IMG/VR virus record: IMGVR_UViG_3300030430_004681 | Coordinates: 1 to 27,417 of that record | Direction: 5' to 3' (one strand) | DNA from: a virus | DNA: 27,417 nt | Shown here: one piece after another, positions 14,026 to 20,776 of the stretch | Layout: each line of letters starts with the position of its first letter | Position numbering within the stretch: position 1 is the first letter of the stretch | Made by a program: the position numbers and the translations under genes | The notes under the pieces: model-generated | The model's input: the letters and a program-made list of their open reading frames with translations, nothing else | Database searches by the model: none | Told to the model about the DNA's origin: nothing

Positions 14026-14492
14026 TTCAATTCATCCTTTACTTTCTTTACTTTGTTCCAAAACTTTTTAGTTGATTCTTTTTTGTAGCCGTTGGGGCCG
14101 CCGTTGTGATTACGAGAAAAATCTTCCTCTGTAGGCTCTCGACCGAGACGCTCTTCTGTGGTGTAAAGATCTGCGTAGCACAAAACGACCTCTGTTGCAT
14201 ACTCACAATCATAACACGAGGAATAGTCACCGTCAAGTTGGCAATGATTTTTTGCATCAAGCCAATAGGAATAATGAATCTGATAACAGCCAATTGCATC
14301 GCCGTTGTCGCCAACTGCATCTGGATTGTCATTTGATTCTACGATTCGAATGGCACGAAGAAGTTTTTCTAAGTCAATCTGTTTTTCTGTGGCATGACCA
14401 ATCTTTGGCGTGTCTGTGGCTACCATCAAACGTGGCCAAAGAAGATAACCTGTCGTTGCCAGAACAACCGTCGCAAAAATACTGTTCTTCAA
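14022..14492 (-). CDS. invertebrate-type (destabilase-like) lysozyme, probable endolysin
   Basis: The TTG start at 14490-14492 has AAGGA at good distance. Residues 1-23 (MKNSIFATVVLATTGYLLWP) form a signal peptide or signal anchor. The catalytic region has Ile-Val-Glu-Ser (Glu52), then GDAIGCYQIHYSYW (64-77) and, near the end, Arg-Asn-His-Asn-Gly-Gly-Pro-Asn-Gly-Tyr (127-136) followed by KKESTKKFWNKV. 'HNGGPxG' plus 'SxxxYWxxV' is the hallmark of i-type lysozymes (destabilase family). Five cysteines (69, 84, 93, 96, 105) suit a disulfide-bonded periplasmic enzyme. It would cut peptidoglycan at lysis. Asp65 is the likely second catalytic residue. It lies 13 kb from the holin-like gene and is divergent from the kinase gene. 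Confidence 0.75.
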   Translation of the reverse strand: MKNSIFATVVLATTGYLLWPRLMVATDTPKIGHATEKQIDLEKLLRAIRIVESNDNPDAVGDNGDAIGCYQIHYSYWLDAKNHCQLDGDYSSCYDCEYATEVVLCYADLYTTEERLGREPTEEDFSRNHNGGPNGYKKESTKKFWNKVKKVKDELK

Positions 14493-14503
14493 TGTGTATC
14501 CTT

Positions 14504-14511
14504 TCTAAATA
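14504..14511 (+). promoter_or_regulatory. late promoter-like box TCTAAATA for the plus-strand pair
   Basis: TCTAAATA differs by one base from the T4 late box and stands 17 bases before the kinase ATG, the same distance as the two clear TATAAATA promoters. It lies in the 35-base gap between the divergent lysozyme and kinase genes. Confidence 0.5.
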
Positions 14512-14527
14512 CTATGGCGAGGAAAAT

Positions 14528-15802
14528 ATGTTTTCATTCAAAGATTTCGATAAGCAAAGTCTACAAGAAAAATTAGTAGTTGTCAACAAAGGAAAGAAGG
14601 AAGGTCAAGTTATTTTCCTTGCTGGCGGGGCAGGCTCTGGCAAAGGTTTCGCCATTGACAATTTCATCGCTGCCGAATCATACAAAGTTGTCAACCCAGA
14701 TGATCTCAAAGTATTGGCACTGAGTCTTGGTAAAAAGAAGCCAGATGAGTACCCAGAGTATGCAGATCTTGACATGAAGAATCCAGAAGATGTGGCAAAA
14801 CTACATGCCATTATCAAGGGTAAAGGATTGTTTCCGAAAAAGATGTCCATGCTCATGAAGAAAACCGAATCTGGTATGCTACCCAATCTTCTTATCGACA
14901 AAACGATGAAAGATGTTGATGATTTTTATGAATTTTTACCAACTTTATTGCGAGCAGGATACAAGCCACAAAATATTCACTTGATTTGGGTTCTCACAGA
15001 CTATCGCATGGCGCTTGTGCAGAATAGAAAAAGAGCCAGAACTGTGCCAGACAAGATTCTTATCAAGACGCACAAAGGTGCAGCGAGAACCATGCGTGAC
15101 TATTTCATACGAAACTACCCGCCAGATATCAACGGAGAGTTTTATGTCATCATTGGTGGCCCACAGAACACCGTATTCTTTTCGAACAACAAAGGCAAAG
15201 CACTGAATGGTTCTGATGGTTTACCTTTTGCCATCAAAGACTTTCAATACTTCAAACTCAAAAACGCAGGTAGATCAAACATCGATAAAGATTCAGAGAT
15301 TGCAAGAAAGGTTTATGATCTAGTAGATCGCTATGCACCTGATTTGAGTGAACAAATGATTCCTTTATCTCCTATCGCTATCGCCCCAATGGTTGGCCCA
15401 GTTTTAGATCGATACGAGTTAGAAGATTTCAATTTTAGAGCGAAAGCGAAAGAAGCAGCGGTAGAAGATCGTCTGCGAAACCGTCCGATTTTCCCACCAG
15501 AGGCAGACACAGATGGAGATGGGCAACTAAGTGTCTACGAATTCGTCTTATATGTTGATATTATGGCACAAGAACTTGGTATATCTGATGATTTAAAGGC
15601 GGCCGTTATTGCGTTGCTAACTGGTCGCCCACCAGGACCAAGAGGCTTGCTGGCTTTGGCGAATGCATCGAATCGCAAAAAACTTAAAAAACTACTCAAA
15701 AGAATCAACAAACGATTTAATGGGGGTAGAGGGTTAGGTTTACCATTTGAGATTCCAACTGAACTACCTGAACTACCAAGTATAAGAGATATTTTTAAGT
15801 AA
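14528..15802 (+). CDS. zeta-like P-loop kinase fused to an EF-hand region, with capsid-targeting-like tag
   Basis: I chose the ATG at 14528 (MFSFKDFDKQSLQEKLVVVN) because GAGG lies just upstream and a late box precedes it; longer in-frame extensions cross the divergent lysozyme gene. The 424-residue product carries Leu-Gln-Glu/Lys at residue 14, fitting the prohead-protease rule. A Walker A motif Gly-Gly-Ala-Gly-Ser-Gly-Lys-Gly follows at 33-40, as in zeta-toxin-like kinases. The region to about residue 250 completes a P-loop fold (HLIWVLTDYRMALVQNRKRA looks like the lid with Arg residues). Residues 327-338 are a perfect EF-hand loop, Asp-Thr-Asp-Gly-Asp-Gly-Gln-Leu-Ser-Val-Tyr-Glu. The basic end follows (NRKKLKKLLKRINKRF). 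It opens a two-gene plus-strand unit. Substrate unknown. Confidence 0.8.
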   Translation: MFSFKDFDKQSLQEKLVVVNKGKKEGQVIFLAGGAGSGKGFAIDNFIAAESYKVVNPDDLKVLALSLGKKKPDEYPEYADLDMKNPEDVAKLHAIIKGKGLFPKKMSMLMKKTESGMLPNLLIDKTMKDVDDFYEFLPTLLRAGYKPQNIHLIWVLTDYRMALVQNRKRARTVPDKILIKTHKGAARTMRDYFIRNYPPDINGEFYVIIGGPQNTVFFSNNKGKALNGSDGLPFAIKDFQYFKLKNAGRSNIDKDSEIARKVYDLVDRYAPDLSEQMIPLSPIAIAPMVGPVLDRYELEDFNFRAKAKEAAVEDRLRNRPIFPPEADTDGDGQLSVYEFVLYVDIMAQELGISDDLKAAVIALLTGRPPGPRGLLALANASNRKKLKKLLKRINKRFNGGRGLGLPFEIPTELPELPSIRDIFK

Positions 15803-15811
15803 GGAAAGAAA

Positions 15812-16267
15812 ATGAACTTCAAAGATAAATTGCAAGAAGCATACAGACAGGGTTATCAAAATGCATTGAGTGAGCAAGAGCAACGACCTTCAACGACACC
15901 TGCTCTACCTGCTCTGATTCGAAAAACTATAAAGGATCGAACAGGTCAAGGTCCAAAAAAAATCGCTAAAAGACTCTTAAAGGGGAAAGGCTTACCAACA
16001 GGTATTCGTCCCAAGTTTACTAAGCAACAAAAAAAGCAACTTAGTGATTTGCTCAAGATAATTTTTCCTGATTCGGCTGCACCCGACGTTCCTAGACCAT
16101 TGTTAAGTGCATTAAGAGGTATTATACTAAAGTTGTTGTCAGGACAACCTCTCACCTTTCTTGAAAGGCAAATTCTGAAATTATTGAATGTCGATTTAAG
16201 GGGTTTATTACCTGATATAGAGGATGCTCTAAACGATCTATTTGACGATCTACCAGATGATCCCTGA
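15812..16267 (+). CDS. tagged basic helical protein with EAYxxGYxxAL motif, 151 aa
   Basis: The start MNFKDKLQEAYRQGYQNALS combines a candidate prohead-protease site (Leu-Gln-Glu/Ala at residue 9) with the motif Glu-Ala-Tyr-x-x-Gly-Tyr-x-x-Ala-Leu-x-Glu, shared with two proteins at 20777-21966. Residues 35-75 are very basic (KKIAKRLLKGKGLPTGIRPK). Residues 80-130 are amphipathic helices (SALRGIILKLLSGQPLTFLE), and the end is acidic (LNDLFDDLPDDP). No enzymatic motif is seen. It follows the kinase gene by nine bases with GGAAAG as ribosome site. It ends only four bases from the 3' end of the convergent tRNA-Leu, with no visible terminator. Confidence 0.65.
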   Translation: MNFKDKLQEAYRQGYQNALSEQEQRPSTTPALPALIRKTIKDRTGQGPKKIAKRLLKGKGLPTGIRPKFTKQQKKQLSDLLKIIFPDSAAPDVPRPLLSALRGIILKLLSGQPLTFLERQILKLLNVDLRGLLPDIEDALNDLFDDLPDDP

Positions 16268-16271
16268 GCAA

Positions 16272-16344
16272 TAGTCCCACCGGGATTCGAACCCGGACTG
16301 GATGGATTTTAAGTCCACTGCCTCTGCCGTTGGGCTATGGGACC
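16272..16344 (-). tRNA. tRNA-Leu (UAA anticodon), short variable loop
   Basis: A full cloverleaf can be folded on the minus strand: acceptor GGTCCCA/TGGGACT (first pair G-U), anticodon stem GTGGA/TCCAT around loop CTTAAAA, T arm CCGGG-TTCGAAT-CCCGG, discriminator A. The anticodon reads UUA codons (Leu). The variable region is only five bases (CCAGT), although bacterial tRNA-Leu normally has a long variable arm. No 3' CCA is encoded. Confidence 0.9.
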
Positions 16345-16348
16345 TGAA

Positions 16349-16422
16349 TGAGAGTGATAGGACTCGAACCTACAACAACAAGAACCTAAATCTTGCGCCT
16401 CTGCCAATTGGGCTACACTCCC
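16349..16422 (-). tRNA. tRNA-Leu (UAG anticodon), short variable loop
   Basis: The cloverleaf has acceptor GGGAGTG/CACTCTC, anticodon stem CAAGA/TCTTG around loop TTTAGGT, T arm GTAGG-TTCGAGT-CCTAT and discriminator A. The anticodon reads CUA codons (Leu). As in its neighbour, four bases away, the variable region is short (about five bases). No 3' CCA is encoded. Confidence 0.9.
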
Positions 16423-16426
16423 GATT

Positions 16427-16444
16427 GGGTGATGTATATCACCC
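16427..16444 (-). terminator. hairpin between small membrane-protein gene and tRNA-Leu(UAG)
   Basis: GGGTGAT, loop of four, ATCACCC forms a perfect 7-bp hairpin. No T-run follows on either strand, so it is more likely an RNA-processing or stabilising hairpin before the tRNA pair than a true terminator. Confidence 0.4.
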
Positions 16445-16451
16445 GTTCTCA

Positions 16452-16610
16452 TCAATGACGTTCAAAGAAATTACCTACGAGAAAAAACGAAGGGACCCAA
16501 AGACCGACATAAGTTGCGTTATCAATACCATACGCTTGGTAGCAATACGCCGAGAACGCTATGGAGGCAAAGCCTAAACCATAACAAATTTTTGCAATCT
16601 TATCATTCAT
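16452..16610 (-). CDS. 52-residue two-helix membrane protein
   Basis: The ATG at 16608-16610 follows AGGAG at good distance. The product MNDKIAKICYGLGFASIAFS, then AYCYQAYGIDNATYVGLWVP and SFFLVGNFFERH, has two hydrophobic segments separated by a short polar loop. It lies between tRNA-Arg and the tRNA-Leu pair, in the same direction, so it belongs to the tRNA transcript. It has no known family and would be missed by a length cut-off. Confidence 0.65.
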   Translation of the reverse strand: MNDKIAKICYGLGFASIAFSAYCYQAYGIDNATYVGLWVPSFFLVGNFFERH

Positions 16611-16632
16611 AATAAATCTCCTTTTTGCAAAA

Positions 16633-16705
16633 CGCTCTCGGCAGGATTCGAACCTGCAATCTACTGATTAGAAGTCAGTTGCATTATCCGTTATGCTACG
16701 AGAGC
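16633..16705 (-). tRNA. tRNA-Arg (UCU anticodon)
   Basis: The cloverleaf has acceptor GCTCTCG/CGAGAGC (seven perfect pairs), anticodon stem ACTGA/TCAGT around loop CTTCTAA, T arm GCAGG-TTCGAAT-CCTGC and discriminator G. It reads AGA codons, common in AT-rich phage genes. It starts six bases after the stop of the 120-residue gene. Confidence 0.92.
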
Positions 16706-16711
16706 CTAAAA

Positions 16712-17074
16712 TTATTCTTTAGTCAATGTTAGTTTTTGTGTTGTCGCTGGATCAGGCATCACCAGATTTGAGTACCACTTTGTGACAGCCTTTTCATACT
16801 GCTCAACAAACTCATCATTCACTGGACAATACCAATTAATCTTGTCAACACTGATAGAAACAACGCCATCCCTTTCAATGTGATCAATCCATGGCAACAG
16901 CATCATTGGTGATTGAATGTCTTTACGCAAAATGATTGCCACATTTTTTAGTTGAACATTATTGATATCAAGTTGAACTGGTAGTTTTTTAACATCCTCT
17001 GTTGATGCTAACTCTGCGATCAGGTTCTCTCCTGTTGCGAGACACACGTTAATAAACTTACGATCTTCGCTCAT
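16712..17074 (-). CDS. conserved phage protein, possible Sm-like small barrel, 120 aa
   Basis: The product begins MSEDRKFINVCLATGENLIA and continues ELASTEDVKKLPVQLDINNV with further short strands, then a helical end (NDEFVEQYEKAVTKWYSNLV). The opening 'xVxLATGENLIAEL' followed by strands and 'LLPWI' resembles small phage proteins I recall with an Sm/Lsm-like beta barrel, but the match is weak and not verified. It overlaps the upstream 68-residue gene by four bases and is flanked by tRNA genes on the same transcript. Function unknown. Confidence 0.6.
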   Translation of the reverse strand: MSEDRKFINVCLATGENLIAELASTEDVKKLPVQLDINNVQLKNVAIILRKDIQSPMMLLPWIDHIERDGVVSISVDKINWYCPVNDEFVEQYEKAVTKWYSNLVMPDPATTQKLTLTKE

Positions 17075-17277
17075 TGTTTTTTCCTTTCTGTATTTGATTG
17101 ATCCACTCCTTGACGTTTACGCTTGTTATTGGTAGTGGTTTTCTTTTTCCTTTGAGATACGCTTTTTGCATTTGATGATGCGTTTCTTTTCCTGTGCTTA
17201 ACACCGAATACCCTTTCCCAATTTTCGTCCCATTTCTTTTGGTCGACTTGTCTGTAAGTATCACCTTTTCCAGCCAT
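17071..17277 (-). CDS. small basic protein MAGKGDTYRxVD type, 68 aa
   Basis: The ATG at 17275-17277 follows GGAGAAAA directly, and tRNA-Thr ends 12 bases upstream, so the longer in-frame reading through the tRNA is not used. The product MAGKGDTYRQVDQKKWDENW, then ERVFGVKH, matches a short N-terminal motif I recall from many phage and bacterial hypothetical proteins ('KGDxxRxVDxKKxxxNWxxIF'). The rest is Lys/Arg/Gln-rich and probably disordered (KSVSQRKKKTTTNNKRKRQG). Function unknown. Confidence 0.65.
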   Translation of the reverse strand: MAGKGDTYRQVDQKKWDENWERVFGVKHRKRNASSNAKSVSQRKKKTTTNNKRKRQGVDQSNTERKKQ

Positions 17278-17288
17278 TTTTTCTCCAA

Positions 17289-17360
17289 AGCCAACGAGAG
17301 GATTCGAACCTCCAACCTGTTCATTACAAGTGAACTGCACTGCCGTTGTGCTACGTTGGC
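17289..17360 (-). tRNA. tRNA-Thr (UGU anticodon)
   Basis: The cloverleaf has acceptor GCCAACG/CGTTGGC (seven pairs), anticodon stem GTTCA/TGAAC around loop CTTGTAA and T arm GGAGG-TTCGAAT-CCTCT. The anticodon reads ACA codons. The discriminator is T. It is the first gene after a consensus sigma70 promoter, whose predicted start coincides with the tRNA 5' end. Confidence 0.92.
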
Positions 17361-17368
17361 ATGACTCA

Positions 17369-17396
17369 ATTATAGTTTCGTTTTTTATGTTGTCAA
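17369..17396 (-). promoter_or_regulatory. consensus sigma70 promoter of the tRNA/small-gene unit
   Basis: On the minus strand TTGACA (17391-17396) and TATAAT (17369-17374) are both perfect, with a 16-base spacer. The -35 box contains the TGA stop codon of the DNA polymerase gene. The start point is predicted within a base or two of the tRNA-Thr 5' end. Confidence 0.85.
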
Positions 17397-19963
17397 GCGA
17401 AAAGATCTTCGAGTGTTGTTTTTCTTTCATGACTCCAACCAACACTTTCTAGAATAGTTTTGATCGGATCGATAAACGCTTTTTCAAACTGCGTATCGTA
17501 GTCAATATATTTTTGAAGCCCAAACTCTTTTGGTAAATCAGCAGGGAAAGCAATCACTTTCTCTGGTGTTGGATTTGGAACTTTGAGCATCAAGAACTTC
17601 ACTTTGTCACCCTCACGAATCATCTCGTACTTGCGTGTCAGTTTATGCTTTCTCAGCATGTGATTGTAAATCAGGGCACCTTTCACAGCGATCGGTGTGC
17701 CTTTCGCAAAGATGTTTTTGTCATCATCATACTTCTGCAATCCATTCACGCTTCGCGGGAAAGCAACATCGACTGCTTCAAGGGAAACAAACTCATCTCT
17801 AAACTTCTCGATGTAATCAATAACCTGATCTTCATCTGTTGTGAGAATTAGGCTGATACACTCTTTCAGTTTGTCACGAACCACTTGTGGTGTCGATGAT
17901 CTTGTCGTTTCAATGCCCATGATCTTGAGTTTGGGTTTTGCATAACGAACACCTTCAGAATCATGCACTTGAAGGATGTATCTTTTCTTTGCAGTCCAGA
18001 TACCTTTATCAGCAATCACTTCACGCTCCATGACCATCTTGTTTTCGTAAGCGTTCATCATCTCGGCAAGTTCGTCATACTTCTTTTTCATGAACGGTTG
18101 AATGATCTCGCGGGACACTTTGTCGAGATAGTTGATCTTCTCTTCTTTGGTTTTGTTTGCACAAAACTTGTCAACTACTTTTTCAAGGCGAAGATAGATT
18201 GAGTCAGTGTCAGATGCGACCACATAATCGTAATCTTCTGTGCCTACGATCTTGTTCAAAAACTCATTCATGTGTTTCGCAATCCATCGAATCGAAAGTT
18301 GACCAGAGCAGGTGATCGCCTCGGCAAGATCGATATCATAGTATCTAAAGTATTTGTTACCGAGGGCACCGTAAGCAGAGTTTAGAGCAATCTTCAATGC
18401 CATCTGCCTCATGTCCCACTTTGATATTTCACGATTGAGTTTGTTCGTATATCCAGCACGACCTAAAGATATCATGTTCTTGTTTGGTAAATCTTCAAGT
18501 TCTTTCTGTGCTTCAATCATCTTTTTCTTTGATGACTTTCGATCAACATACATCTTCGACATAAGTTCTGGTAAGAAACCACGAACGTCTTTGCGATAAC
18601 AAGTACCATTTGCAGCGACAGAGTGACCCTCACGTTTAAACTCATCAAGTTTTTCGTGACATGCTTTCCAGTAAGTATCTGGGCTCGCTTTCAAGAAGTT
18701 GTCAGGTCCCATACCGAATCTCTCATTTGCACTCTTTTCAATCTTCGTTTCTGGACTAATATTGTATTGCATGATCAAGTGGGGATACAGAGAGTTCAAG
18801 TCAAACGAAACAACCCAATTGTGGAAACCGACAACAGGCTCTTTCACATAAGCACCGATCAAAGGTGTATCATCGATAGGTCCACCCTTGAGTGGGATGA
18901 TAATGTTCTTGTCACGAAGATGGTTGTAGATAATCGTATCCCACATTCGCACTTGCGAGAACACATCTTCAACATTGATCTTTGCCATATAAGCCATCGA
19001 ACAGTGAAGTTTGAGAAGTTGCATCTTCTCATCTAAACTCTCAACAAGTTCAACATCTTTCACGTTGTATTCTACAAACTTTTGAAAGTCATTCTTGTAG
19101 AAGTCAGCCATGCTGTCATACTCAGAGTAATCAAGTTTCTTTTGACCGAGTTCGACAAAGGCGATATGATCTAGTTTGTAAGACTCTTGTGTTGTAAGGT
19201 TGTATTTACGATACAGTTCAAGATAGTCTGCCGAAGAGACACCAATGTATTCATACACGGAGTGATCTTTGTTCATCATGCGAATCGTCTTTTTCGCAAC
19301 GACTTTCCAGGGTGACAACTTACGCATAGCGTTCACACCAAGAATCTTTTCGATACGATTGCCAAGATACGGAAGATCAAAGAATCGAATGTTCCAACCT
19401 GTCACAATATCAGGTGCTTGTTCATGCCAGTGTTCGACAAACGCAAGAAGCATGTCTTGTTCGTTGTCGAAGACATGACACTCTACATTTGGAACATCAA
19501 ACTGCCCGACACCGAAAGTGTGTGTTTCTTTTTTGTTACCGAGGACATACTTGACGGTGATGACATTGACGGACTCGTTCGGATCAGACACGTTTGGAAA
19601 ACCATATTCACATTCAGTTTCAATGTCGATGTAGGCAACTTTCATTCGCTCAAGCGACCAGTCAACATCACCCTTGAAGTTATCTGAAATATACTGAAAC
19701 TTCCAGTTCTCATTACCATACACTTCGAAACCAGATACATTCGCATACTTTTCGATATAGTCTTTCATGCTTCTCATGTCACCAGCAGTGAATGGTTGAA
19801 GAAACTTACCTTCGAGACTTTGATACTCTGTTCTTTTTGGTGATGGCACAAAAACTGTGGGGGAGAAGTCCCTGTATTCAGAGAACCTCTCCCCCTTACT
19901 ATTCACACCACGGAATAGAATTTTGTTTGAGTGGACCGCAACGTGCGTGTAGAATTCTGTCAT
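17393..19963 (-). CDS. gp43: family B DNA polymerase, T4 gp43 type
   Basis: The 856-residue replicative polymerase has the complete T4-like set. Exonuclease motif I is Tyr-Ile-Asp-Ile-Glu (Asp113, Glu115), Exo II is GWNIRFFDLPYLGNR (189-203) and Exo III is EYNVKDVE (298-305). Polymerase motif A is Ser-Phe-Asp-Leu-Asn-Ser-Leu-Tyr-Pro (Asp388), motif B is KIALNSAYGALGN (524-536), and motif C is Ser-Asp-Thr-Asp-Ser (Asp585, Asp587). The C-terminus, TTLEDLFA, looks like the sliding-clamp binding peptide found at the end of T4 gp43. T4 gp43 has 898 residues, so this one is slightly short but complete. It copies phage DNA with proofreading. Its ATG overlaps the stop of the membrane coiled-coil gene. 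Confidence 0.97.
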   Translation of the reverse strand: MTEFYTHVAVHSNKILFRGVNSKGERFSEYRDFSPTVFVPSPKRTEYQSLEGKFLQPFTAGDMRSMKDYIEKYANVSGFEVYGNENWKFQYISDNFKGDVDWSLERMKVAYIDIETECEYGFPNVSDPNESVNVITVKYVLGNKKETHTFGVGQFDVPNVECHVFDNEQDMLLAFVEHWHEQAPDIVTGWNIRFFDLPYLGNRIEKILGVNAMRKLSPWKVVAKKTIRMMNKDHSVYEYIGVSSADYLELYRKYNLTTQESYKLDHIAFVELGQKKLDYSEYDSMADFYKNDFQKFVEYNVKDVELVESLDEKMQLLKLHCSMAYMAKINVEDVFSQVRMWDTIIYNHLRDKNIIIPLKGGPIDDTPLIGAYVKEPVVGFHNWVVSFDLNSLYPHLIMQYNISPETKIEKSANERFGMGPDNFLKASPDTYWKACHEKLDEFKREGHSVAANGTCYRKDVRGFLPELMSKMYVDRKSSKKKMIEAQKELEDLPNKNMISLGRAGYTNKLNREISKWDMRQMALKIALNSAYGALGNKYFRYYDIDLAEAITCSGQLSIRWIAKHMNEFLNKIVGTEDYDYVVASDTDSIYLRLEKVVDKFCANKTKEEKINYLDKVSREIIQPFMKKKYDELAEMMNAYENKMVMEREVIADKGIWTAKKRYILQVHDSEGVRYAKPKLKIMGIETTRSSTPQVVRDKLKECISLILTTDEDQVIDYIEKFRDEFVSLEAVDVAFPRSVNGLQKYDDDKNIFAKGTPIAVKGALIYNHMLRKHKLTRKYEMIREGDKVKFLMLKVPNPTPEKVIAFPADLPKEFGLQKYIDYDTQFEKAFIDPIKTILESVGWSHERKTTLEDLFA

Positions 19964-20175
19964 TTATTTTCCTGATCGAGTTTTCGTTTCAGAATCTTAA
20001 TCTCCTTTGTGTTTCTTGTCAAGTCTGCATTCAAAGAATTTATTTTAATTCTAGTTTCGTTCAAACTCTCTACGAGTTCTTCACGAAGTTCGAAGATTCG
20101 ATTGTTGATCGACCTTCTCACCACATATAAAATCACACCGTACAATACAGCAAATAAGCAAAATCCAACAATCAT
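19960..20175 (-). CDS. small membrane protein with coiled coil, 71 aa
   Basis: The product MIVGFCLFAVLYGVILYVVR has one N-terminal membrane helix (residues 2-19) followed by a basic stop and a heptad-patterned helix (NNRIFELREELVESLNETRI, on to ILKRKLDQENK). It is probably anchored in the inner membrane with the coil on the cytoplasmic side or in the periplasm; the sequence does not decide. It overlaps both dUTPase (upstream) and DNA polymerase (downstream) by four bases, so it is made together with replication proteins. Function unknown. Confidence 0.7.
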   Translation of the reverse strand: MIVGFCLFAVLYGVILYVVRRSINNRIFELREELVESLNETRIKINSLNADLTRNTKEIKILKRKLDQENK

Positions 20176-20693
20176 TTTCCTGTGCTCCCCATTCCACCGT
20201 CACGACCCTCTACTGATTCTGGTCGTGTGTCGGTTCTTTCAATATCATATTTCAAATTCTGAATCAATTCGCCCTGACAAATTCTGTCACCATGGAATAT
20301 CTTCACTCTTTCAGTAGAGTCATTTTTTAACAGAATGTATGTTTGTTCACGATAGTCAGCATCAATCACGGCCTCTTGATTTGCGAGTACCATACCAACC
20401 TTGAGAGAAAGACCAGAGCGTGGGTGAATACGAATCGAGTGACCTTCAGGTATATCAAAGATCAAACCTGTTGGTATCACCATTCGATCACCAGGATCTG
20501 CAATCAAACAAAACTCATCGTGGATGTCTAACTTTCCACAATGCTTTTCGATTCGCTCATTTGTTTTAGTATACACCGTGACTTTTCTTGAGTCTGGTCC
20601 AAAGTATGCTTTGAGATCAAAACATGCTGACCCTGGTGTTGCAAAGATTGGATCAAAGACCCTATCAGTCATTCTATAGTATTTAAGTTTCAA
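20172..20693 (-). CDS. dut: dUTP diphosphatase (trimeric dUTPase)
   Basis: The TTG start at 20691-20693 (MKLKYYRMTDRVFDPIFATP) has GAGG upstream and keeps the first beta strand that dUTPases need; the later ATG would lose it. All five motifs are present: I (Thr-Pro-Gly-Ser-Ala-Cys-Phe-Asp-Leu, 19-27), II (PRSGLSLK, 91-98), III (AVIDADYREQ, 108-117, with catalytic Asp111), IV (GDRICQGEL, 135-143) and V (Gly-Arg-Asp-Gly-Gly-Met-Gly-Ser-Thr-Gly, 163-172). The enzyme splits dUTP to dUMP and pyrophosphate, keeping uracil out of DNA. Its length, 173 residues, is slightly above the usual 140-150, owing to an insert near residues 45-60. It heads the polymerase operon. Confidence 0.95.
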   Translation of the reverse strand: MKLKYYRMTDRVFDPIFATPGSACFDLKAYFGPDSRKVTVYTKTNERIEKHCGKLDIHDEFCLIADPGDRMVIPTGLIFDIPEGHSIRIHPRSGLSLKVGMVLANQEAVIDADYREQTYILLKNDSTERVKIFHGDRICQGELIQNLKYDIERTDTRPESVEGRDGGMGSTGK

Positions 20694-20723
20694 TATTCAC
20701 CTCATCATTAAACAGGACACCTA

Positions 20724-20731
20724 TATTTAGA
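20724..20731 (-). promoter_or_regulatory. late promoter-like box TCTAAATA upstream of dUTPase
   Basis: TCTAAATA on the minus strand lies 31 bases before the TTG start of dut, in the 83-base gap after the tagged-protein operon. It equals the plus-strand box at 14504-14511. Since dut and the polymerase are normally early or middle genes, a late box here would be unexpected. No other clear promoter or terminator is seen in this gap. Confidence 0.35.
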
Positions 20732-20776
20732 GACACTGTTTGATAGTGCCTAGGCTTTCTTTTTTGATTTGAAAAA

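Noticed and set aside
14195-14527. Upstream extension of the plus-strand kinase gene
   Set aside because: It would run antisense through the lysozyme gene; the ATG at 14528 has a ribosome site, a late box and the shared tag.
17278-17445. Long forms of the minus-strand frames around 17071-17445
   Set aside because: They read through tRNA-Thr, its promoter and the end of the polymerase gene; the ATG at 17277 has a ribosome site and a known-looking start.
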